The notes under the pieces: generated by a model
What the model was told of the DNA's origin: nothing
Databases searched by the model: none
What the model saw: the letters and a program-made list of their open reading frames with translations, nothing else
Assembly: GCA_034211175.1 (NCBI GenBank)
Contig: JAXHUH010000235.1
Location: 56,286 to 120,285, forward strand
Reading direction: 5' to 3'
From: JAXHUH01 sp034211175
GTDB taxonomy: Bacteria > Actinomycetota > Acidimicrobiia > Acidimicrobiales > CAIXPF01
Length of the DNA: 64,000 bases
Made by a program: the position numbers and the translations under genes
Shown: piece after piece, positions 59,798 through 64,000 of the stretch
How positions within the stretch are numbered: position 1 is the stretch's first letter
How the letters are laid out: each line of letters opens with the position of its first letter

Positions 59798-60481
59798 CTA
59801 TCCGAGGCCGACGGTGTCGAGGACCTCGTCGAGAGGACCACAGACACCGGTGTAGAACGAGCCGAACTCCGCGTAGTGCGCCGACGCGCGGTCGTAGCGC
59901 ATCGTGTAGACGACCTCCTTGAGATCGTCGACATGGGCGCCGAACAGGGTGACGCCCCACTCCCAGTCGTCGAGCCCGGTGGAGCCGGTGACGAGCTGGA
60001 GGATGCGCCCCGCGAACTTCCGACCGGTCGTCCCGTGCGCCTCCATCATCTCCCGACGACGCTCGAACGGCGTGGCGTACCAGTTCTGGCCACCCGGGTC
60101 CCGCCGCTTCGACATCGGGTAGAAGCACCAGGCGGGCTTCGCCTTCGGCGGGAGCTTCGGGTAGAGCCGCATCTGGCGCATGCGCTCGGGCACACCGGCC
60201 GCGTACTCGCTGACCTCGGTCAGCGAGACGTAGGAATCGACGATGTCGAGCCCGGCCGCGCCGAGGTCGGTCTGGAACCGGCGGAGGACGACGAGGTCGG
60301 GGTGCAGCGCCATGAACGCGACGTCGGCCTTGTGCCCGACCATGGCCACCGACACGATCTGCCCGTCGGCGGCCTCGACCCGCTTCGTCGCGGCGACGAT
60401 GGCCTCGCGGTCGGCGCCGGGACCGAGCTTGGCGAACAGGTGGACGACGCAGAGCCCGACCTCGGGCGTGGTGGGTTCCAT
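59798..60481 (-). CDS. hemQ: Coproheme decarboxylase HemQ (chlorite dismutase family)
   Basis: A 227-residue member of the chlorite-dismutase family; actinobacterial members of this kind are HemQ, which converts coproheme III to heme b, the last step of the coproporphyrin-dependent pathway. The key Tyr lies in DSYVSLTEVSEY. MSKRRDPGGQNWYATPFERRREM is followed by the haem-proximal His in the HGTTGRKFAG helix, and DWEWGVTLF closes the fold. A TAACGT -10 exactly 7 nt before the ATG at 60481 supports a leaderless start there rather than at the upstream in-frame GTG. Confidence 0.92.
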   Translation of the reverse strand: MEPTTPEVGLCVVHLFAKLGPGADREAIVAATKRVEAADGQIVSVAMVGHKADVAFMALHPDLVVLRRFQTDLGAAGLDIVDSYVSLTEVSEYAAGVPERMRQMRLYPKLPPKAKPAWCFYPMSKRRDPGGQNWYATPFERRREMMEAHGTTGRKFAGRILQLVTGSTGLDDWEWGVTLFGAHVDDLKEVVYTMRYDRASAHYAEFGSFYTGVCGPLDEVLDTVGLG

Positions 60482-60488
60482 GCCCCGC

Positions 60489-60494
60489 ACGTTA
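60489..60494 (-). promoter_or_regulatory. Leaderless -10 element (TAACGT)
   Basis: On the minus strand TAACGT ends exactly 7 nt before the hemQ ATG at 60481. Confidence 0.45.
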
Positions 60495-60520
60495 CCCCCC
60501 GCCCCGAACCACCCCCGAGG

Positions 60521-61345
60521 TCAGGTGGCGGCGTGGTCGGGGCCGTCGCCGGGGCGGGGCGAGTAGACGGTGAGGGTGCCGTCGCGCACGAAGCCGGCGA
60601 GCTGCATCTTCGCCACCCGGGCCGTGTGGACGGCGAGGGCGGTCGGCGCCGACACCGCGACCACCGCCCGGAAGCCGGCGGCCCACGCCTTCTGGACCAT
60701 CTCGAAGCTGGCCCGTCCGCTGACGAACAGGCCGAGCCCGTGGGCCGGCAGGGCGCCGTCGAGCCGCAGGCGGCCCACGACCTTGTCGACCGCGTTGTGG
60801 CGCCCGACGTCCTCCCGCACGACGAGCACCTCGCCGTCGCGGGTGAACGCGGCGGCGGCGTGGACGGCGCCGGTCAGGTCGAACAGCTCCTGCGAGCCGC
60901 GCACGCCGCGGGGCGCCAGCGCGAGCACCTGCAGCGGGATCGTCGGGCGGGGTGGCAGCGGCTCGAGCCCGCGCACGAGGTCCTCGGCGTCGGCCGAACC
61001 GCACCAGCCACACGACGACAGGGCCGTCGACAGGCGCTCGGTCGGCTCCGGGGCCCGGCCCCCGGTGTCGACGTCGACCGCGGCGATGCCCCGTCCGGTC
61101 GTCGACGGCGAGAGCAGGCTGCGACAGCCGAGCAGCGGGGCACCACCGAAGAGGCCCTCACCGTGGCAGAAGCCGACCGCGAGCTCGACGTCGTTGCCCG
61201 GCGAGCGCATCGTCGTCGCGACGGGCTGGCCGTCGAGGCGGATCTCCAGGGGCTCCTCGACCGCGAGGTCGTCGGGCGCCCGTGAGGTCCGGCCGTCGCG
61301 GTCGTCGTAGCGGACGACGAGCGCCCGCTCCGAGGCCCGGCTCAC
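60521..61345 (-). CDS. fdhD: Formate dehydrogenase sulfurtransferase FdhD
   Basis: A 274-residue FdhD, which sulfurates the molybdenum cofactor for formate dehydrogenase. Family motifs: LSSCGWCGSA (the catalytic Cys pair), VVREDVGRHNAVDKVVG, and LFVSGRASFEMVQKAW. No formate dehydrogenase lies in the window, so its target is elsewhere. GTG start. The end lies 39 nt before hemQ. Confidence 0.93.
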   Translation of the reverse strand: MSRASERALVVRYDDRDGRTSRAPDDLAVEEPLEIRLDGQPVATTMRSPGNDVELAVGFCHGEGLFGGAPLLGCRSLLSPSTTGRGIAAVDVDTGGRAPEPTERLSTALSSCGWCGSADAEDLVRGLEPLPPRPTIPLQVLALAPRGVRGSQELFDLTGAVHAAAAFTRDGEVLVVREDVGRHNAVDKVVGRLRLDGALPAHGLGLFVSGRASFEMVQKAWAAGFRAVVAVSAPTALAVHTARVAKMQLAGFVRDGTLTVYSPRPGDGPDHAAT

Positions 61346-61455
61346 GACCGTGTCCCCCGCCCGGCGCCGACCGTGACGTCGCCGAGCGCACCCACCGGAC
61401 GAGATCGCCTTCCCATGTACCGACGCTACCTTCCGCCGCCCACCCGCAGCTCCTC

Positions 61456-61524
61456 CCCGTTCTGGTCGACGTCGGGTCGACGGTGACCAGGGACCGCGCG
61501 CCGGGACCTGTAGACCAGAACGGG
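61456..61524. repeat. 12-bp perfect inverted repeat sharing TAGACCAGAAC with the site at 7.7 kb
   Basis: CCCGTTCTGGTC (61456-61467) pairs perfectly with GACCAGAACGGG (61513-61524), 45 nt apart. TGTAGACCAGAAC is shared with the right arm of the inverted repeat at 7713-7769. Both sites are intergenic. Confidence 0.65.
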
Positions 61525-61562
61525 TTGTGGGGTGGGATCGTGCGGGTCGACCGGGGGCGGGG

Positions 61563-62327
61563 TCAGGTCGGGGGCAGGTCCTCGGGGCCGAACGCGCCGG
61601 GGAAGAAGTCGACCATCGTCATCGGGCCGTTCGCCGTGTAGACCATCAGGTCCGGTGTGCGGTGCTCCCACAGGAGCTGGCGGCAGCGACCGCACGGCGC
61701 CAGCGGCGAGCCGTTGCCGTCGACGGAGACGAACGCCACGAGCCGGCCCCCGCCACGACGGCGGAGGTCGCCCAGCATCGAGCACTCGGCGCACAGCGTG
61801 AGGCCGTAGCTGGCGTTCTCGATGTTGCAGCCGGAGACGATCGCCCCGGCGTCGGTCAGCGCCGCGGCACCGACCGACAGCTTGGAGTACGGCGCGTAGG
61901 CGTCGGCGGCCGCGGCGGTCGCCGACGCGAGCAGCTGGTCCCAGTCGACGTGGAGCTGCGCGCTCGTGACCTCGAACAGCGTGAGCTCGATGCCGTCGGG
62001 GTCGGCCAGCATCACGTTGCGGTGGCCCCACGGCCGCTCGACCGGGGCGAGGCCGGCGGCGTGCTCACCGAGGCGGGCCAGGGTGGCGTCGAGGTCGTCG
62101 ACCTCGAGCGCGAGCCGCAGGCCCTGCGGCGGTGGGCCACCGTCGGCGAGCAGCTCGAGGAGCGCACCGGACGGGCCGAGCTCCACCAGCATCCCGGTGC
62201 CGTCCGCGAACCGCTCCAGCGGCACCAGCCCGAGCCCGGAGGTGTAGTACGCGACCGAGCGCTCGTAGTCGCTCGGCGAGACGATGATGCGGACCTGGCG
62301 GCCCGACAGACGGGGTGGGCGGCTCAC
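61563..62327 (-). CDS. Glyoxalase-like (VOC) / cytidine deaminase fusion
   Basis: A 254-residue fusion. Residues about 12-122 are a VOC-superfamily domain (RIIVSPSDYERSVAYYTSGLGLVPL, VMLADPDGIELTLFEVT). Residues about 128-250 are a cytidine deaminase: CNIENASYGLTLCAECSML holds the catalytic Glu and a Cys ligand, and LAPCGRCRQLLWE the other two zinc Cys. Both domains are full length. The CDA would convert cytidine to uridine. The VOC domain keeps only some metal ligand positions. The GTG at 62327 overlaps the upstream stop (GTGA). Confidence 0.88.
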   Translation of the reverse strand: MSRPPRLSGRQVRIIVSPSDYERSVAYYTSGLGLVPLERFADGTGMLVELGPSGALLELLADGGPPPQGLRLALEVDDLDATLARLGEHAAGLAPVERPWGHRNVMLADPDGIELTLFEVTSAQLHVDWDQLLASATAAAADAYAPYSKLSVGAAALTDAGAIVSGCNIENASYGLTLCAECSMLGDLRRRGGGRLVAFVSVDGNGSPLAPCGRCRQLLWEHRTPDLMVYTANGPMTMVDFFPGAFGPEDLPPT

Positions 62328-63904
62328 GCCGCGATCGTCCCACGCTCGAGGCGGTCGAGCACCACGGCGGCGGCGTTGCGCCCCGGGGCACCCCACACGC
62401 CCGCGCCGGGGAACGTGGCCGCTCCGGTGAGGAACAACCCGCCGATCGGGGTCTCGTAGCGGCTCAGCTCCGGGCGGCGGCCCAACAGCGCGGCGATCGG
62501 GCCACCGGCGAAGCTCGGGGCGTACCCCTTGGGCATGCGCAGGGCCTTCTCGTAGCGGTCGGGGGTCATGGCCCGCCAGTCCCGGACGTGATCGAGGAAC
62601 CCCGGCTGCACGAGCTCGGCGTAGCGCTCGAGCCACCGCCACGGCTCGACACCGTCGTCCCACCCGCCCCGGAACCCGTAGGGCGTGAACAGCACCTCGA
62701 GGCTGAAGACGTGGCCGCCGTCGGTCGTGCGCATCGTCTCGTCGCGCACCGACGGCAGGTTGACCAACATGATCGGCCGGTCGGCCACCCGGCCGTCCAT
62801 CGCCGCGCCGTGGGCGAGGGCGATCTGGTCGACGGTCGGCGAGACGTAGCCGGTCGCCTGCAGCGGGTCGATGCCCAGGCGCTCGACGATGGCGTCGTCG
62901 AGGGCCCGGTAGCGGGGCAGCTCGTCGATGACCGCGTCGACCTTCGACTCGTAGCCCTCGGTCTGGGGCGCCGAGCGCCAGCGTTCGACCATCGCCCGGG
63001 CCTGGGGCGGCGGCTCGTCGAGCCAGTCGCAGAACACGGCCCGGGGGTCGCAGGCGACGATCACGTTGGCCGCCCGGATCTCCTCACCGGCCTCGGTGAC
63101 GACCCCGGCAACCCGCCCGTCCTCGACGAGCAGGCGCCCGACCGGTGTGCCGGTGCGGATCCGACCGCCGGCCGCGTCGACGCTGGCCGCGACCGCGTCG
63201 GTGAGCGCGCCGCTGCCACCGACGGGACGGCCGGGCTGGATGACGTGCTTCATGGCGAACGACAGGGCCCCGAGCCCCGTGCCCTTCTGATGGGGCGACA
63301 CGCCCCACACCGCGGGGCCGCCGGCGATGGCCGTGCCCATCAGGGTCTCGCTGGAGAAGTACGAGCGGTGGACGTCGGCGACCGAGCGGCGGGCCCACCG
63401 CAGCAGCGTGGTCGCCCCGGCCAGGCGGCGGCGCAGGGCGCGGCCGGCGACGTTGCCCGGGGTCGGGACCTGCTGGGCGATCTCCACGGTCAGGCGGGCG
63501 GCCGGCAGCGCGGCGGCGAGGTAGCGGCGGTAGCCGTCGACCTGGGAGGGGTGGGTCAGCGCCAGCGCGTCGAGGGTGCGCTCGACGTCGTGGAAGAAGA
63601 ACGCGGGCGGGTCGTCGGTCCAGCTCATCCCGACCGACGTGCAGTCGAGGTCCAGGTACCGCAGGCCGTGGGCGCCGAGCTCGAGCTCGTCGAACAGCGG
63701 CAGCGACCGGACCGAGATGTGGTCGCAGTTGCAGATGTTGACCCGGGCGCCGACCGCCGGGACGGTCGCCGCGCACCCGCCGACGTGGTCCGCCGCCTCG
63801 AGCACCAGGGTGTCGACGCCGGCGCGGGCCAGGTAGGCGGCGCAGATCAGGCCGTTGTGGCCGGCGCCGACGACGACGACTTCGTGGTCGACGGTTGCAC
63901 TCAA
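62324..63904 (-). CDS. Phytoene desaturase-like FAD oxidoreductase
   Basis: A 526-residue flavoprotein of the phytoene dehydrogenase-like (carotenoid/amine oxidase) group. The dinucleotide motif is VVVVGAGHNGLICAAYLARAG, with AADHVGGCAA after it. The C-terminal FAD motif is GGLFLTGAATFPGAGVWGAPGRNAA. No carotenoid genes are nearby, so its substrate is open; many homologues with this form are uncharacterised. The start is a TTG at 63904, supported by a strong GAGGAGG RBS at the right distance. Confidence 0.85.
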   Translation of the reverse strand: MSATVDHEVVVVGAGHNGLICAAYLARAGVDTLVLEAADHVGGCAATVPAVGARVNICNCDHISVRSLPLFDELELGAHGLRYLDLDCTSVGMSWTDDPPAFFFHDVERTLDALALTHPSQVDGYRRYLAAALPAARLTVEIAQQVPTPGNVAGRALRRRLAGATTLLRWARRSVADVHRSYFSSETLMGTAIAGGPAVWGVSPHQKGTGLGALSFAMKHVIQPGRPVGGSGALTDAVAASVDAAGGRIRTGTPVGRLLVEDGRVAGVVTEAGEEIRAANVIVACDPRAVFCDWLDEPPPQARAMVERWRSAPQTEGYESKVDAVIDELPRYRALDDAIVERLGIDPLQATGYVSPTVDQIALAHGAAMDGRVADRPIMLVNLPSVRDETMRTTDGGHVFSLEVLFTPYGFRGGWDDGVEPWRWLERYAELVQPGFLDHVRDWRAMTPDRYEKALRMPKGYAPSFAGGPIAALLGRRPELSRYETPIGGLFLTGAATFPGAGVWGAPGRNAAAVVLDRLERGTIAA

Positions 63905-63929
63905 CCGGGGAACCTCCTCACGGGGATGG

Positions 63930-63964
63930 CCGGGGCCCGGCAGGCCCGTCCCGCCGGGCCCCGG
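63930..63964. promoter_or_regulatory. Perfect 12-bp inverted repeat upstream of the oxidoreductase gene
   Basis: CCGGGGCCCGGC (63930-63941) and GCCGGGCCCCGG (63953-63964) form a 12-bp stem with an 11-nt loop. It could be a terminator of an upstream gene or a leader structure. Its gene context lies outside the window. Confidence 0.55.
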
Positions 63965-64000
63965 GGCACGTACTCATCGGCGTGGCCGGGGGGGGGGCCC

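Noticed and set aside
63980..64000. Run of Gs at the right edge
   Set aside because: A homopolymer at the edge of the window in GC-rich DNA is likely low complexity or a sequencing artefact, not a feature.

Overview
This is a very GC-rich (about 70% or more) actinobacterial chromosome segment. The gene content, and the secreted proteins with long Thr/Asp/Glu-rich linkers after the lipid-anchored cysteine, fit the class Acidimicrobiia (an Iamia/Ilumatobacter-like organism). That placement is an inference from protein character, not a phylogeny. I see no rRNA, tRNA, CRISPR array, prophage or insertion sequence. Genes are densely packed, often with 1-4 nt ATGA/GTGA overlaps, and at least ten genes have a TANNNT-like (once CANNNT) -10 element 6-8 nt before the start codon, which implies leaderless mRNAs.

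0-9 kb: a partial gene, then a PQQ-type sugar dehydrogenase lipoprotein, a lytic-transglycosylase lipoprotein, a membrane PAS-GGDEF-EAL protein, a HAD phosphatase, a methyltransferase, a serine beta-lactamase-like hydrolase and a quinone oxidoreductase. A tandem array of 58-bp hairpin repeats sits between the last of these and the convergent hydrogenase operon.

9.1-24.6 kb (minus strand): a complete 17-gene uptake [NiFe]-hydrogenase operon. Its order is hucM-like, small subunit, large subunit, maturation endopeptidase, two small unknowns, TPR protein, NifU-Rieske protein, NHL propeller, hypF, hypC, a SIS-HypC fusion, a GmhA-like SIS protein, hypE, hypD, hypA, hypB. The small subunit lacks a Tat signal, and gene order and motifs match the group 2a 'Huc' high-affinity hydrogenase of mycobacteria. 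The likely role is oxidising trace (atmospheric) H2 for energy during starvation. An AraC-family regulator is divergent from it across a spacer rich in GTGAAC half-sites.

26-43 kb: a small membrane protein, a GNAT acetyltransferase, a PAC2 protein, coaA, an HNH/DUF222 protein behind an SOS-box-like palindrome, a free-standing FtsX extracellular-type domain, an orphan chemoreceptor, an M1-like peptidase, a Nudix hydrolase, glnD, a CoA-disulfide-reductase-like flavoprotein, a DtxR/IdeR-type regulator, an MFS transporter and a TolB-like propeller protein.

43-51 kb: a decayed SsuD-like monooxygenase, a secreted EEP nuclease, a membrane ankyrin protein, an HD-GYP protein with extracellular cadherin-like domains, a two-gene unit of unknown function, a DUF427 protein and LarE.

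51-60 kb: a branched-chain amino acid-type ABC transporter locus (SBP1-livH-livM-livG-livF), a DUF433/DUF5615 toxin-antitoxin pair, and a second, paralogous SBP in convergent orientation. The LivH permease carries an extra extracytoplasmic N-terminal domain.

60-64 kb (minus strand): hemQ, fdhD, a VOC-cytidine deaminase fusion and a phytoene-desaturase-like oxidoreductase.

The hydrogenase system is complete but belongs to a known type. The most unusual items are the fusions (LivH with extra domain, HD-GYP-cadherin, VOC-CDA, SIS-HypC), the orphan FtsX-type domain, the repeat-hairpin array, the repeated intergenic TAGACCAGAAC element and the systematic leaderless promoters.
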